The translations under genes were made by a program, and so were the position numbers. Shown here piece by piece: positions 35,601 through 50,823 of a stretch of DNA of 64,000 bases. The notes beneath the pieces were generated by a model that did no database searches, was not told the DNA's origin, and saw only the letters and a program-made list of their open reading frames with translations. Positions within the stretch are counted from its first letter, which is position 1. Each line of letters begins with the position of its first letter. Source of the DNA: Thiohalomonas denitrificans (GTDB lineage: Bacteria > Pseudomonadota > Gammaproteobacteria > Thiohalomonadales > Thiohalomonadaceae); the NCBI GenBank assembly GCA_020725115.1, contig DYFR01000008.1, positions 43,858-107,857 of the forward strand. The letters run 5' to 3'.

Positions 35601-37859
35601 TTATGTCTTCTCCCCCGCCATCATCGCATCGACACGCTGGAAGCCTCGCGGCAGCTTGTTGCCGCGCCGGCCACGTTCGCCGTGGTAGTGCTCCAGGTCG
35701 GCGGCTTTGAACGTAATGTGGCGCTTGCCGGCAAACAGGGTAACTGCGCCGTCGGCAGGAATCACCGCCGTGGCCACCACATACTCTTCACGCAGCGATG
35801 CCCTGGCAGCGGGGATACCGATAATCTTGTTGCCCTTGCCGCGCGGCATCTGCGGCAGTTCGGCGAGCGGGAACACCAGCAGGCGGCCGTCATTGGTGAC
35901 CGCAGCCACAAGGTCGGCATCGTACGCAGTAATTTTTTGCGGCGGCAACACCCTGGCGCCGCTCGGCAGGTTGAGTACCGCCTTGCCCGCCTTGTTGCGC
36001 GCCTGCAGATCGGACAGCCGGGCCACGAAGCCGTAGCCGGCATCCGACGCCAGCAACACCAGGTCACTGTCTTCACCCATCAGTACGCTCTCGAAGCTGG
36101 CCCCGGCGATGGGATTGATGCGGCCCGACAGCGGCTCGCCCTGACCACGCGCCGACGGCAGGGTATGTGCCGGCAAGGAATAACTGCGGCCCGTGGAGTC
36201 GAGGAAGGTAGCCAGCTGATTGCTCCGGCCCCGCGCCACATCCCTGAATGCATCACCGGCCTTGTAGCTGAGTCCCGTGGGATCAATATCGTGCCCCTTG
36301 GCGGCACGCACCCAGCCCTTCTCGGACAACACCACGGTAATCGGCTCCACGCCGACCAGCGCGGTTTCATCCAGGGCCTGTGCGGTGGCACGCTCCACCA
36401 GCGGTGAGCGGCGCGCATCGCCGTATGTTTCCGCATCGGCGATCAGTTCTTTCTTCACCAGTGTTTTCAGGCGCGCCTCGGAGGACAGGGTCTTCTCCAG
36501 TGCATCACGCTCCTGTGCCAGCTCATCCTGCTCACCGCGGATCTTCATTTCTTCCAGCTTGGCCAGGTGGCGCAACTTGAGTTCGAGGATCGCCTCGGCC
36601 TGTTCATCCGACAGGCCGAAACGCGCCATCAGTACCGGCTTCGGTTCTTCCTCGGTGCGGATAATATGGATTACCTCATCGATGTTGAGGAAGGCGATGA
36701 GCAGGCCATCGAGCAGGTGCAGCCGACGCTGCACCTTGTCGAGGCAGTGCTGCAGGCGGCGGCGCACGGTGCGGGTGCGGAACTCCAGCCATTCCACCAG
36801 CATCTCACGCAGATTCTTTACCCGTGGCCGGCCATCCAGCCCCAGCACATTCATGTTGACGCGATAGCTGCGCTCCAGATCGGTAGTGGCGAACAGATGG
36901 TTCATCAGCTCATCGACGTCGATGCGGTTGGAGCGCGGCACGATCACCAGCCGGGTGGGATTCTCGTGATCGGATTCATCGCGCAGATCTTCCACCATCG
37001 GCAGCTTTTTCTGCTGCATCTGCTGGGCAATCTGCTCCAGCACCTTGGCGCCAGACACCTGATGGGGCAGTGCGGTGATAATGATATCGTTGTCGTCGCG
37101 CTCCCATTTGGCACGCATGCGCACGCTGCCGTTACCGCTGTGGTAAATCTTCAGCAGATCGGCACGGGGCGTGATGATCTCCGCCTCGGTGGGATAATCG
37201 GGGCCATGCACATGCTCGCACAACTGCTCCACCGTCGCCTTCGGCTCGTCCAGCAGGCGCACACAGGCGCTGGCCACTTCGCGCAGATTGTGCGGCGGGA
37301 TATCGGTGGCCATGCCGACAGCAATGCCGGTGGTACCGTTGAGCAGTACATGGGGCACCCGCGCCGGCAACACCGCAGGTTCATCCAGCGTACCGTCAAA
37401 GTTCGGCACCCAGTCCACGGTGCCCTGCTCCACTTCGGTCAGCAGCAGGTCGGAGAACTTCGCCAGCCGTGCCTCGGTATAACGCATCGCGGCGAAGGAC
37501 TTCGGATCGTCCGGCGCGCCCCAGTTGCCCTGACCATCGACCAACGGATAGCGATAACTGAACGGCTGCGCCATCAGCACCATCGCCTCATAGCAGGCGG
37601 AATCGCCATGCGGGTGGAATTTGCCCAGGACATCACCGACGGTACGTGCGGATTTTTTGTACTTGGCACCCGCCTTCAGTCCCAGCTCGCTCATGGCGTA
37701 GATGATGCGCCGCTGTACCGGTTTGAGGCCGTCACCGATATTGGGCAGGGCGCGATCCATGATCACGTACATGGAATAGTCCAGGTACGCCTTCTCGGTA
37801 AAGGTCTTGAGCGGCAGACGCTCGACGCCTTCGTAATTCATTTCGGTGGTTTCAGCCAT
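35601..37859 (-). CDS. parC: DNA topoisomerase IV subunit A
   Basis: 752 residues. The DNA-cleaving subunit that decatenates daughter chromosomes with ParE. The N-terminal winged-helix/tower region begins [28 protein letters not shown], the active-site Tyr is in [10 protein letters not shown] (near residue 121), and the C-terminal beta-pinwheel is shortened as in ParC rather than GyrA (no GyrA-box). Length matches E. coli ParC (752). It is the third gene of parE-cbiX-parC, 18 bp after cbiX. Confidence 0.97.
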   Translation of the reverse strand: MAETTEMNYEGVERLPLKTFTEKAYLDYSMYVIMDRALPNIGDGLKPVQRRIIYAMSELGLKAGAKYKKSARTVGDVLGKFHPHGDSACYEAMVLMAQPFSYRYPLVDGQGNWGAPDDPKSFAAMRYTEARLAKFSDLLLTEVEQGTVDWVPNFDGTLDEPAVLPARVPHVLLNGTTGIAVGMATDIPPHNLREVASACVRLLDEPKATVEQLCEHVHGPDYPTEAEIITPRADLLKIYHSGNGSVRMRAKWERDDNDIIITALPHQVSGAKVLEQIAQQMQQKKLPMVEDLRDESDHENPTRLVIVPRSNRIDVDELMNHLFATTDLERSYRVNMNVLGLDGRPRVKNLREMLVEWLEFRTRTVRRRLQHCLDKVQRRLHLLDGLLIAFLNIDEVIHIIRTEEEPKPVLMARFGLSDEQAEAILELKLRHLAKLEEMKIRGEQDELAQERDALEKTLSSEARLKTLVKKELIADAETYGDARRSPLVERATAQALDETALVGVEPITVVLSEKGWVRAAKGHDIDPTGLSYKAGDAFRDVARGRSNQLATFLDSTGRSYSLPAHTLPSARGQGEPLSGRINPIAGASFESVLMGEDSDLVLLASDAGYGFVARLSDLQARNKAGKAVLNLPSGARVLPPQKITAYDADLVAAVTNDGRLLVFPLAELPQMPRGKGNKIIGIPAARASLREEYVVATAVIPADGAVTLFAGKRHITFKAADLEHYHGERGRRGNKLPRGFQRVDAMMAGEKT

Positions 37860-37877
37860 GACGTTTGCCCAGTGTTC

Positions 37878-38240
37878 CTATTGCGCCAGCTGCAGCAGGA
37901 TGGCGGCGATACCCTCCTCCGCAGAACCCAGATAGGGGGCGATGGTGATCTGCACCTGCGGATGCTCGGCCTGCTTGGGCTGCACCTGCTCGGGAATGTC
38001 CGTCGCCACGTGGCGCCCCTGCGACAGGAAATAGGGCAGCACCACCACCTCGCGCGCGCCGCGTTCGACGCAGCACTGGATGGCGCCGGGAATGCTCGGT
38101 TCCACCAGTTCGAGGAAGGCGGCAGTCACGTCGGCATAACGTGTGCCGGCCAGGGACTTGAGGCGCGCGGCAATCATGCGCACCTCCTCGTTGGATGCCT
38201 CGCGGCGGCTGCCATGGGCAACCAGTACCAGATGTTTCAT
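37878..38240 (-). CDS. CbiX/SirB-type chelatase (single-domain)
   Basis: 120 residues from ATG 38240. An earlier ATG (38249) overlaps the parE stop as ATGA, but GGAGG would then be only 1 nt away, while 38240 has it at 10 bp. This is the short CbiX(S) form: metal-chelating His in VAHGSRR at the N-terminus and second His in YFLSQGRHVATDIP. It inserts Co or Fe into sirohydrochlorin (or Ni for F430 elsewhere), giving precursors of B12 or siroheme. Siroheme is the cofactor of assimilatory and reverse dissimilatory sulfite reductases, which fits the sulfur theme. Its place between parE and parC is unusual and is probably a positional accident. Confidence 0.9.
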   Translation of the reverse strand: MKHLVLVAHGSRREASNEEVRMIAARLKSLAGTRYADVTAAFLELVEPSIPGAIQCCVERGAREVVVLPYFLSQGRHVATDIPEQVQPKQAEHPQVQITIAPYLGSAEEGIAAILLQLAQ

Positions 38241-38245
38241 CGACT

Positions 38246-40213
<1,968 letters not shown>

Positions 40214-40355
40214 TTAACGCAAAACGTCCCCTCGAATCAGTGCCATTCGATCGCTGGCGACATTAATTGTGCTGTCACGCCCCATGACGGCCGCAGTACC
40301 TGTGCGGCGCTCACCGGCCACCCTGTGCGAGTGATTCCCACACAGGGCTCGGGCA

Positions 40356-42281
<1,926 letters not shown>

Positions 42282-42395
42282 GGTTACACTCCTTGTAGTT
42301 CCACCGCACACATCCTAGCAGCATCACCCGGTTAATCGTAACGGTGTTTTCGCTGCCCCCCCGTGGAGTAACATAGCCGCCTCTCCGTCCGTTCA

Positions 42396-45300
42396 ATGCA
42401 TGACAGACCTGTAACGAGCAAGCCCGTGAGCATCAAGATTCATGACATGACCGCCGCGCTCCTGCGCGAGGATTGCGGTGACGGCGCCTACGAGCGCGGC
42501 AACGCATATTTCCACCAGGGGCGTGTCAACCTCATCAAGGTGAGCAGGCCGGACAACGCCAGCATCCGCCTGCTGAGCACGACCCGTGGCAGCGGCCAGC
42601 GGATCTACGATCAGGAGATCGAGATTTATCGTTCGCGCGACGGCCTCGGCATCGAGGGCTTCTGCAACTGCCCGGTGGGTTATAACTGCAAGCACGTGGT
42701 GGCCGCCTGTCTTGCCTACCGACAGCGCGAGGAACCCCAGCGTACCCGACCCGGCGATGCCACGGCGTTTACCCACTGGCTCGACCAGTTCCAGATGTCC
42801 GGACAGCCCGCGGCGCAGGATGATGACCCCCGGGTCGAGCATCTGCTCTACTCCCTGGCAGCACACGGGGACAGTGCCATGGAGGTCAGCTTCACCATTG
42901 CCCGGCGCAAGCGCGACGGCAGCTTTGGCAAGGGCCGCCGTGCCAACCTGTCGACCCTCACTGGCCACTACGGGGCGCCACGCTATTTGCAGCCGATCGA
43001 TGAGGAGATCATCGCCCTGCTGAATGCCTGCAATCCCAATCAATGGGGCAACACCATACTGCGCGGTGCCGCCGGCAATCCCGCACTGATGCTGATGCTC
43101 GACAGCGGACGCGCCTTCTGGGGCGAGCAGCGCGAATGTCCGCTGCGGCAGGGCACCGCCCGCGACACGGCGCTGCGATGGGAGCCGGATGGCGACATGC
43201 TGCGGCTGGTGATCGGCGTGGCAGATCAGGCGCTGATCGTGCCCGTCACCCCGCCCCTCTATATCGATCCGGCACGTCACGAGGCGGGGACACTGGCGCT
43301 GCCCGAGGGGATCGACGCGGGACGGTTGCGAGCCATCGCCTCGGCCCCACCCGTCCCGCGCAAGGAGGCCGGGCGGCTCAGTCGCCTGCTGGCCTTGCAG
43401 CGCCCTGAATTGCCCACCCCCGAGCCGGTCGAGATCATCGATCTCGGTGTCGAGTCCCCCATCCCGCAACTTGTGCTGCACCTCGACGGCGGCGCGCCAC
43501 TCCGATCCACGCTCACGCTGAGCTTTCGCTACGGCGATGTACCTGTTGATGCCACTGTCGCCGGTACGACGATCACCCTGGAGCGAGCCGGGAAGCTGCT
43601 GCGCATCCGGCGCGATGCGGCTGCCGAGGCTGGCGCCGGCGCACGCCTGCAGGCCGCGGGCCTGGAGCATGACGGTGCGCTGCCGGGTCATTTTACCCCG
43701 CAACAAAACGGCGAGACACGGCAGGCGGCCCTGGGCGCATGGTTCCATTTTCTCGGCACGGTCGTGCCCCGGCTGGAGGCCGAGGGCTGGCAGGTGGAAC
43801 GGGCGCCGGAATCGACGCTCAGCCTCAGCCGCGGCGCCGACATCAGTGCCGAGGTGGAGGAGTCGGACAGCGACTGGTTCGGGCTGCGTTTCGATATCGA
43901 GATCGACGGCCGCAAGTTTCCGCTGCTGCCGCTGGTCAGCGAACTCATCGGCGATTACCGTCCCGACACCCTGCCGCCCACCCTGTATCTGCCCTACGCG
44001 GCGGGGCACTACGTGGAGGTGGCGCGTGAGCAGATCGAACCGATCCTGCAAAACATCATCGAGCTGTTCGACCGGCTGGGGACAACCAATGAACTGCGGC
44101 TGTCGCGCCTCGATGCGCCGCGCCTGCTGGAGCTGGGCGACATCAAGATCCGCGGTGCTGCATCTCTGCAACGCCTGGCGGAAAAGCTGCGCAACTTCAG
44201 CGGCATCAAGAGCGTCACGCCGCCCGCCACCTTCAAGGGCCAGCTGCGCGCCTACCAGCAGCAGGGACTGAACTGGCTGCAATTCCTGCGCGAGTATGAA
44301 CTGGCCGGCATCCTCGCCGACGACATGGGCCTCGGCAAGACGGTGCAGACCCTGGCCCACCTGGCGGTGGAGAAGCGCGCCGGGCGGATGAAACATCCCT
44401 CGTTGATCATCGCGCCCACCAGCCTGATGGGTAACTGGCGGCGCGAAGCGGCACAGTTCACGCCCCATCTCAAGGTGCTGGTATTGCACGGCCCCGGGCG
44501 AGGCGAGCATTTCGGCACCCTCGATGACTACGACCTCATCCTCACCACCTACCCGCTGCTGCCGCGCGACCACGAGGTGCTGCTGGCGCAACCCTGTCAC
44601 TACCTGATCCTCGACGAGGCGCAGCAGATCAAGAATCCCCGTTCCCAGGCGGCACACCTGGTGCGATCGATCAAGGCCAAGCACCGCCTCTGCCTTACCG
44701 GCACGCCGATGGAAAATCACCTGGGCGAGCTGTGGGCGCAGTTCGACTTCCTGCTGCCCGGGTTTCTCGGTGATCAGCCGGCCTTTGTCCGCAATTACCG
44801 TACGCCGATCGAAAAACACGGCGACCATGAGCGGCTGCGACGGCTGGCGCAGCGCACCGCCCCCTTCATGTTGCGCCGTACCAAGGACATCGTCGCCAGC
44901 GAGTTGCCGCCCAAGAGCGAACTGCTGCGCACCGTTCCCATCGAGGGCAGGCAGGCAACGCTGTACGAGAGCATCCGCCTGACGATGGAGAAAAAAGTGC
45001 GCGAGGCCATCGCCCGAAAGGGACTGGCACGCAGCCATATCACCATCCTCGACGCCCTGCTCAAACTGCGCCAGATCTGCTGCGATCCGCGGCTGCTGCC
45101 GGCGGGAACCGGGGGCAGTCACGGCGCACACTCGGCCAAGCTGGCGATGCTGATGGAATTGCTGCCGGAACTGCTCGAAGAGGGGCGGCGCATCCTGCTG
45201 TTCTCCCAGTTCACCTCCATGCTGGGCCTCATCGAAAACGAGCTGAACGCCCTCGACATCCCCTATGCCAAACTCACCGGCCAGACCCGCAGGCGCGACG

Positions 45301-45644
45301 AGGCCATCGACACCTTCCGCCGCGGCGAGGTAAACCTGTTTCTCATCAGCCTCAAGGCCGGCGGTGTCGGTCTCAACCTCACCGAGGCCGACACGGTGAT
45401 CCATTACGATCCCTGGTGGAACCCGGCAGCGGAGTCGCAGGCCACCGACCGCGCCCACCGCATCGGCCAGGAAAAACCGGTGTTCGTCTACAAGCTGATC
45501 ACCGAGGGCACGGTGGAGGAGAAGATCCTCGCCCTGCAGGCGAAGAAACAGCAGTTGGCCGACGGCGTCTACGGCAAGGGGAAAAAGGAGGGCGAAGTGC
45601 TGTTCGACGCCGCCACCCTCAGCGCCCTGCTGGCTGCCGATTGA
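42396..45644 (+). CDS. SNF2 family helicase with SWIM zinc finger
   Basis: 1082 residues. An N-terminal SWIM finger (CNCPVGYNCKHVV, about residues 85-100) is followed by a middle region of beta-rich character (about 120-590). The SNF2 core has ILADDMGLGKT, LILDEAQQIKN and the C-terminal SNF2 helicase half with TDRAHRIGQEKP. SNF2 ATPases translocate on double-stranded DNA; bacterial SWIM-SNF2 proteins are thought to act like RapA or HepA on stalled RNA polymerase, or in defence or repair, without firm assignment here. No methylase, nuclease or PglX-type partner is adjacent, so a defence role is not supported. Divergent from recQ. Confidence 0.93.
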   Translation: MHDRPVTSKPVSIKIHDMTAALLREDCGDGAYERGNAYFHQGRVNLIKVSRPDNASIRLLSTTRGSGQRIYDQEIEIYRSRDGLGIEGFCNCPVGYNCKHVVAACLAYRQREEPQRTRPGDATAFTHWLDQFQMSGQPAAQDDDPRVEHLLYSLAAHGDSAMEVSFTIARRKRDGSFGKGRRANLSTLTGHYGAPRYLQPIDEEIIALLNACNPNQWGNTILRGAAGNPALMLMLDSGRAFWGEQRECPLRQGTARDTALRWEPDGDMLRLVIGVADQALIVPVTPPLYIDPARHEAGTLALPEGIDAGRLRAIASAPPVPRKEAGRLSRLLALQRPELPTPEPVEIIDLGVESPIPQLVLHLDGGAPLRSTLTLSFRYGDVPVDATVAGTTITLERAGKLLRIRRDAAAEAGAGARLQAAGLEHDGALPGHFTPQQNGETRQAALGAWFHFLGTVVPRLEAEGWQVERAPESTLSLSRGADISAEVEESDSDWFGLRFDIEIDGRKFPLLPLVSELIGDYRPDTLPPTLYLPYAAGHYVEVAREQIEPILQNIIELFDRLGTTNELRLSRLDAPRLLELGDIKIRGAASLQRLAEKLRNFSGIKSVTPPATFKGQLRAYQQQGLNWLQFLREYELAGILADDMGLGKTVQTLAHLAVEKRAGRMKHPSLIIAPTSLMGNWRREAAQFTPHLKVLVLHGPGRGEHFGTLDDYDLILTTYPLLPRDHEVLLAQPCHYLILDEAQQIKNPRSQAAHLVRSIKAKHRLCLTGTPMENHLGELWAQFDFLLPGFLGDQPAFVRNYRTPIEKHGDHERLRRLAQRTAPFMLRRTKDIVASELPPKSELLRTVPIEGRQATLYESIRLTMEKKVREAIARKGLARSHITILDALLKLRQICCDPRLLPAGTGGSHGAHSAKLAMLMELLPELLEEGRRILLFSQFTSMLGLIENELNALDIPYAKLTGQTRRRDEAIDTFRRGEVNLFLISLKAGGVGLNLTEADTVIHYDPWWNPAAESQATDRAHRIGQEKPVFVYKLITEGTVEEKILALQAKKQQLADGVYGKGKKEGEVLFDAATLSALLAAD

Positions 45645-45707
45645 GCGCAGCTGCAGGCACAGGGATTTCGTGCAGCATTCCGAGCACCCCCGTGGTGGGT
45701 AGCGACC

Positions 45708-47744
45708 TCAGGTCTTGAAGCGCCCCACCAGTCCCTGCAGCTGCTCGGCCAGTTGGGCCAGCTGGGTGCTGGAGGCGGCCAGCTGCTGCGTGCCCTCGGC
45801 GGTCTGTTCCGCCACCTGGGTGATGTTGGCAATGTTGCGGTTGATCTCCTCGGCCACCTGCTCCTGCTGGGCGGCGGCATCGGCGATGTGACGGTTCATG
45901 TCGGTGATGTTGTCCACCGAGCCCGCGATCTCCTCCAGGGCGGCACCGGCGCGGGCGGCCTGCTCCACGCTGGCATTGGCCTGCACCCGGCCCTTGGTCA
46001 TCATCGCCACCGCATCGCTGGCACCCTTCTGCAGGGTCTCGATGATGGCCTTGATCTCGGCCGTGGACTGCTGCGTGCGCGAGGCCAGGGTACGCACCTC
46101 GTCCGCCACCACGGCAAAACCGCGTCCCTGCTCCCCGGCACGCGCCGCCTCGATGGCGGCATTGAGCGCCAGCAGGTTGGTCTGCTCGGCAATACCGCGG
46201 ATCACATCCACCACCGAGCCGATGCTGTCGCTGTCGTCCTCCAGCTGATGGATCACCTCCGCCGCCTGCTCCACCGCGCGTGCCAGATTGTCGATGGAAT
46301 CCACGGTCTGCGCCACCACCTGGCGTCCGCCGGCCGCCTGGGTATCGGCCCGGGTGGCCGAATCGGCGGCCAGGCCGGCGTTCTGCGCCATCTCCTGCGC
46401 CGTCGCTGCCATCTGGTTCATGGCGGCCGCCACCTGCTCCGTCTCCTGCTGCTGGCGCTGCACGCCACTATTGGCATTGGCGCTGATTCTCGACATCTGC
46501 TCGGCGGCGGCGGCCAGCTGCGCCGTCGAACCGGCCACCTGGCTGACGATGTCACGGATGGTGCCGACGAAACGGTTGAAGGCGGTACACAACTGGCCGA
46601 TCTCGTCACGACCGTCAATGTGCAGCTGACAGGTGAGGTTACCGCCCCCCTCGGCGATATCATTCATGGTACTGACGGCAATTCTCAGCGGTGTACTGAT
46701 CAGGTGGCTGATGATCCAGGCGCCGAACACCGCGAAGAACAGGCCGACGGCAAGCAGCAACAGCACCGTGGTGCGCGTCACGTCGATCTGTGCCAGCAGG
46801 GCATCACTACGCAGTTCCGTGCGTGTACGCAGCTCATGCACCAGACCGTCCAGCGTCTGCTTGATCTCGCCCAGCAATGGCCCCAGCTCGCTGCGCACCA
46901 GATGAGCATCGGTGCGCCACTGCTCGCCGGCGTGCAGGCTCTTCATTTGCGCGAAGTTGTTCAGGAACTGCGTGCGCAGGCCGACGAATTGCTCGAAGGC
47001 ATCCTGCTGCTCGAAATTGAGCTGGCCCGAACGACTTTTCAGCCGCTCCATGAGCACGCCCACGTTTTCCTGGTGGAGCTGGATTTCATCCAGCGCGCTG
47101 TCGGCGCGGAAGGCAAGATAACCGCGGATGCCGTTCATCACGTTGGTCCAGGCATAACGCAGCTCGCCCAGCAGCAGCAGCAATTGCTTGCGTTGTCCGT
47201 TGGCGGCCTCATCCTCCTCCGCCATGATCATCTGCGACAGCAGCTGCAAAGCCTGCTGACTGAGCGGATTGATATTCATCCCGGCATATTGCATGGCAGG
47301 GAAGTTGGCCCCGTCATCCAGCGCCAGCTGGAGCATGCGCTCGCGGTAGCCGTCGAAGGTCTTCACCTTTTCCGCCACCGTGGCGACCATTGCATCCAGT
47401 TCGCGATCCTCACGCAGCAGTGGCTGCTGTTGCAGGCGCTGCACCAGCTCGCCCACCTGCTGGAGATTGCGCAGATAATCCTCACGCTGGCCCGGTTCCT
47501 TGCTGAGCAGGTAGAAAGCGAGCGATGCGCTGGTATGTTCGAGTCGGGTGGCAAGCTCCAGGGCGTCGAGGGCCATCGGCTGCACCCGCTGCACCACCTC
47601 GGCCATGTTGCCGCGAGTGGCGGTGAGGCTCACCACGGTGGTCAAGACCACCACCGCGAGGATCGCCACCAGCATGCCGAAGCCGGCCCAGAGTTTGGTA
47701 CGGATGGAATAGCGTGACAGCAGGCGCTGGATGAACAGGAGCAT
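45708..47744 (-). CDS. Methyl-accepting chemotaxis protein, large periplasmic sensor
   Basis: 678 residues from ATG 47744, with GAGG 7 bp upstream. The first membrane helix (about 18-40) precedes a long helical periplasmic domain of about 290 residues (HBM-like in size). A second helix (about 325-345), HAMP, and the signalling hairpin with the invariant tip [21 protein letters not shown] follow. No sigma-28 promoter was found upstream, in contrast to the receptor at 11967. The C-terminus (VGRFKT) lacks a CheR pentapeptide. Ligand unknown. Confidence 0.94.
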   Translation of the reverse strand: MLLFIQRLLSRYSIRTKLWAGFGMLVAILAVVVLTTVVSLTATRGNMAEVVQRVQPMALDALELATRLEHTSASLAFYLLSKEPGQREDYLRNLQQVGELVQRLQQQPLLREDRELDAMVATVAEKVKTFDGYRERMLQLALDDGANFPAMQYAGMNINPLSQQALQLLSQMIMAEEDEAANGQRKQLLLLLGELRYAWTNVMNGIRGYLAFRADSALDEIQLHQENVGVLMERLKSRSGQLNFEQQDAFEQFVGLRTQFLNNFAQMKSLHAGEQWRTDAHLVRSELGPLLGEIKQTLDGLVHELRTRTELRSDALLAQIDVTRTTVLLLLAVGLFFAVFGAWIISHLISTPLRIAVSTMNDIAEGGGNLTCQLHIDGRDEIGQLCTAFNRFVGTIRDIVSQVAGSTAQLAAAAEQMSRISANANSGVQRQQQETEQVAAAMNQMAATAQEMAQNAGLAADSATRADTQAAGGRQVVAQTVDSIDNLARAVEQAAEVIHQLEDDSDSIGSVVDVIRGIAEQTNLLALNAAIEAARAGEQGRGFAVVADEVRTLASRTQQSTAEIKAIIETLQKGASDAVAMMTKGRVQANASVEQAARAGAALEEIAGSVDNITDMNRHIADAAAQQEQVAEEINRNIANITQVAEQTAEGTQQLAASSTQLAQLAEQLQGLVGRFKT

Positions 47745-47913
47745 GGTCACCTCTCTATATGACATCCCTGCACAGGAGGCGCCGACCATGGCTTGGTTAT
47801 TGATTTTTGCCTGTTTGCAATTTTTTCACTGCAAGTACAGACAATTTATAGGCTGTATGGAGAAGGATGTCGATAGCGCGTGCTTTATTCCCGCCCGTCC
47901 CGGCATTGACAGG

Positions 47914-48672
47914 TCAGCACAGTTCCCGCCAGCCGAAACCCTGCTCCTGCTGCGCAATGCCGATCCATTCGACACTGCAATCAAGCGCCGTGGCCAGTGT
48001 CGAGCCGGCCAGTTGTGGGGTGTTGTTCTTGTCGCTGAGGTGGGCAGCAACGATATGCTGCAGGCGGGAGCAATCGATACGACGCAGCAATGCCCCTGCC
48101 TGTTCATTACTCAGGTGCCCATAGTCACCACCGACCCGCGCCTTGAGTGACGGCGGGTAGATGCCGTTGGCCAACAGGCTGCGGTCATGGTTGCACTCCA
48201 GCAACAATGCATCACATCCCGTCAGCTGCTGTTCGATATGCGGGGTAAGCGAGCCGGTGTCGGTCAGCACACCCAGCCGCTGCGCACCGTTACCAAAGGT
48301 GAACTGGACGGGCTCACGCGCATCATGCGGCACCGGGAATGGAGTCACCTCCAGATCGCCTGTGGCGAATGGCGTGTGACTGTTGAAGATGGCGGCAGTG
48401 GCGATGTCGTCGCGGCAGGCACTGTACGTTCCCGCACTGAGCCATACCGGGACATTATAGCGGCGCGCAAACAGGGCTACGCCGGCGATATGATCACCGT
48501 GCTCATGGGTCACCAGCACGGCGCTGACCTGGGCGGGATCGCGCCCTAACCGCGACAGGCGCCGTTCGGTTTCACGCAGGGAAAAACCGCAGTCGATGAG
48601 CAGCAGGGTGTCCCCCTGTTCGACCAGGGTAGCGTTACCGCGACTTCCACTGCCGAGGGAGGCAAAACGCAT
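47914..48672 (-). CDS. MBL-fold metallohydrolase
   Basis: 252 residues. The metallo-beta-lactamase fold with the dinuclear zinc motif THEHGDHIAG near residue 55 and further ligands around PHDAREP and ECNHDR. It resembles the WalJ/YycJ-like and related MBL proteins proposed as nucleases; the reaction is unproven. Third gene of a dapA-bamC-MBL order that is common in gammaproteobacteria (E. coli has purC in this place). A repeat array ends 11 bp before ATG 48672 and no Shine-Dalgarno is present. Confidence 0.9.
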   Translation of the reverse strand: MRFASLGSGSRGNATLVEQGDTLLLIDCGFSLRETERRLSRLGRDPAQVSAVLVTHEHGDHIAGVALFARRYNVPVWLSAGTYSACRDDIATAAIFNSHTPFATGDLEVTPFPVPHDAREPVQFTFGNGAQRLGVLTDTGSLTPHIEQQLTGCDALLLECNHDRSLLANGIYPPSLKARVGGDYGHLSNEQAGALLRRIDCSRLQHIVAAHLSDKNNTPQLAGSTLATALDCSVEWIGIAQQEQGFGWRELC

Positions 48673-48683
48673 CGATCAAAAAA

Positions 48684-48737
48684 AGTTTCGAGTTTCGAAT
48701 ATCGAGTTTCGAAACTTCAAACTCGAAACTCGAAACT
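48684..48737. repeat. Intergenic array, CGAAACT family
   Basis: Fills the 70-bp gap between bamC and the MBL gene. Three TTTCGAG-type units (48684-48712) meet inverse CGAAACT units (48710-48737) with almost no spacer, making a near-perfect long palindrome. Same unit as at 8041 and 10631. Confidence 0.9.
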
Positions 48738-48742
48738 GTGAT

Positions 48743-49849
48743 TTAACGCAGCTCCGTTTCCAGCTGCTGCAGTATCTTGCTCGCCGCAGGCGTCATGTCA
48801 CGCTGGCCGGACTCATCCTGCACGGTGATGCGGGTGGTTTCGCCGCCGTCCTGCAGCAGGATACGGGCCGGGGCTGCCTTCGCCTCCGCCTCATCACTGC
48901 CGGAGAACAGACCGGAGAAGAAGCCCTTCTTCGATTTGCCGGCATCCGCGATCTGATCAACAGAGCGAATGTAGTAAAGGCCGGCAGAACGGTCGCGATC
49001 CTCCACCACCAGACCCAAGCGGTCGAGAGCGATGCCTACCCGACGCCAGGCGCGCGGGAAGGCCTCGCTCACCACCAGACTGTCAGCGCCGCTGCTGTCG
49101 GCCTCCAGCCGTGCACGCGCCGCGGGTGCCGCCACTACCGCGGCGGCCAGCTGTGTCTCGGCCTGGGCCTGCGGGGTACCGAGGAACACCATCAGACGGT
49201 TGAACATCTCGCTCACCAGCTCCGGATCGGAGGGGCGGTTTTGCCAGATGGTGTCGTAAGACTCCACGTTCTGGCCGCGCTGCACCTCTTCCACGCCGTA
49301 GTGGGTGAGATATATCTCGGTGCTCCCCGTGGTGCTGCCACGCTCGACGCGCAGGCGGAACTTGTCGCGTGTCGGTGCCGTATAGGCATTTTTGAATACC
49401 CGGCTGACCATGCTCTGAATCCAGTCGCCCGGCACATCGGCCTTGTTTTCCGCCCATTGGGTTTCCATGATGCCGAGCTGCGGCTCGTCGCGCCGCACCT
49501 CCAGTCCCTGCTGCTGCCAGAATTCGCGCAATCTGGCCCACAGCTGTTCCGGCGCGGCATCCACCTGCAGCCAGCGCATGGAACCGTCACGCAGCACACG
49601 GATATTGTCCTGCTGCGGCAACACCCGCACCGCGGCGGTGTCACCTCCCTGGGCAACGTGGGCAGAATAGCTCTGCGGCAGATCCATGTTGCCCTGCAAT
49701 TCGGGCGCCGTCAGATCAGGGGGAACCTCCAGCGACGGCAGGGTCACCGCACGCTTGTATTCGGCCTTGCGGGACTGCTCGCTGGCACAGCCGAACAGCA
49801 GTAGACAGATGGTCGCGGCGATGGCCGCGCTGGCAATACCTTTACGCAC
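48743..49849 (-). CDS. bamC: Outer membrane assembly factor BamC
   Basis: 368 residues from GTG 49849, which has AGGA 8 bp upstream; ATG 49876 is the alternative without a ribosome site. A signal peptide with lipobox LLFGC makes it a lipoprotein. The N-terminal unstructured segment that contacts BamD (RAVTLPSLEVPPDL) and two helix-grip domains (about 85-200 and 240-365) follow, as in E. coli NlpB. It is a subunit of the BAM machine that inserts beta-barrel proteins in the outer membrane. It follows dapA by 39 bp, the order found in E. coli. Confidence 0.92.
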   Translation of the reverse strand: MRKGIASAAIAATICLLLFGCASEQSRKAEYKRAVTLPSLEVPPDLTAPELQGNMDLPQSYSAHVAQGGDTAAVRVLPQQDNIRVLRDGSMRWLQVDAAPEQLWARLREFWQQQGLEVRRDEPQLGIMETQWAENKADVPGDWIQSMVSRVFKNAYTAPTRDKFRLRVERGSTTGSTEIYLTHYGVEEVQRGQNVESYDTIWQNRPSDPELVSEMFNRLMVFLGTPQAQAETQLAAAVVAAPAARARLEADSSGADSLVVSEAFPRAWRRVGIALDRLGLVVEDRDRSAGLYYIRSVDQIADAGKSKKGFFSGLFSGSDEAEAKAAPARILLQDGGETTRITVQDESGQRDMTPAASKILQQLETELR

Positions 49850-49888
49850 TGGAATTCCTCGGTTGCTGACCCGCATCTAATCTGCGGA

Positions 49889-50764
49889 TCAAAGCACGCC
49901 GGCCCGCTTCATGGCCTGGCGTACGGTGTCGTGGTGTTGGGCTGACAGCTCGGTCAGGGGCAGGCGGATTCCCGGCGGAATCAGCCCCATTTCGTGCAGC
50001 GCCCACTTCACCGGAATGGGATTGGCCTCAACGAACAGGTTCTTGTGCAGCAGTTCCAGCGGGGCATTGATGGCATGGGCAACCACCCGATCACCGGCCA
50101 GGGCGGCGGCACACATCGCGTGCATGGCATGCGGCGCCACGTTGGCGGTAACCGAGATATCGCCCCTGGCGCCCAGCAGGATCAGATCCAGGGCCGTGGC
50201 ATCGTCACCGCTGTAGATGTCGATGCGATCGGCACAGCGGTCGATAAGTTCCTTGCCCCGCTCCAGGTTGCCGGTGGCATCCTTGATGCCGACGATATTG
50301 CCGATATCGGCCAGGCGCGCCACCGTGTCGTTATGCATATCAACCGCTGTACGGCCCGGCACGTTGTAGAGGATCTGCGGAATGGGGACGGCCTCGGCCA
50401 CCGCCCTGAAGTGGCGGTACAGCCCCTCCTGGGTCGGCTTGACGTAGTACGGCGTCACCAGCAGGCAGGCATCGGCACCGGCCTCCATGGCACAGCGGGT
50501 CAGTTCGATGGCCTCGGTGGTGGAGTTGGAGCCGGTGCCGGCAATGACCGGAATGCGCCCGTCGGCCAGTTCCACCACACGCCGCACCAGAGCGCAGTGC
50601 TCGTCATAGTCGAGCGTGGAGGCCTCGCCGGTGGTACCGGCCGCCACGATGGCATCGGTACCGTTGGACACATGGAACTCGACCAGTCCGCGCAGGCTGT
50701 CGTCATCGACGCTGCCGTCCGCCTGCATCGGCGTGACCAGGGCCACCATACTGCCGTGAAACAT
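49889..50764 (-). CDS. dapA: 4-hydroxy-tetrahydrodipicolinate synthase
   Basis: 291 residues. Condenses pyruvate and aspartate semialdehyde at the entry of the diaminopimelate/lysine pathway. A TIM barrel with the Schiff-base Lys in [10 protein letters not shown] (near residue 161), the catalytic Tyr in ILYNVPGRT (near 133) and the N-terminal signature GTTGEASTL. Length matches E. coli (292). Divergent from gcvR-bcp and upstream of bamC, the E. coli arrangement. No lysine riboswitch was found in the upstream space, which has an 11-bp hairpin instead. Confidence 0.97.
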   Translation of the reverse strand: MFHGSMVALVTPMQADGSVDDDSLRGLVEFHVSNGTDAIVAAGTTGEASTLDYDEHCALVRRVVELADGRIPVIAGTGSNSTTEAIELTRCAMEAGADACLLVTPYYVKPTQEGLYRHFRAVAEAVPIPQILYNVPGRTAVDMHNDTVARLADIGNIVGIKDATGNLERGKELIDRCADRIDIYSGDDATALDLILLGARGDISVTANVAPHAMHAMCAAALAGDRVVAHAINAPLELLHKNLFVEANPIPVKWALHEMGLIPPGIRLPLTELSAQHHDTVRQAMKRAGVL

Positions 50765-50823
50765 GCTGTTCCCCCACGATGGACGCCGCTTCCCGGCGCC
50801 CGTCCGAAATCTGGTTGGGCAAG

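Noticed and set aside
42393..45458. 1021-codon open frame antisense to the SNF2 gene
   Set aside because: A shadow of the high-GC coding strand; no ribosome site or family character, while the plus strand encodes a complete SNF2 helicase.
42396..45644. SNF2 helicase plus RecQ as a phage-defence island
   Set aside because: No methylase, nuclease, PglX, Zorya or DISARM partner and no mobile-element boundary; both are divergent stand-alone genes.
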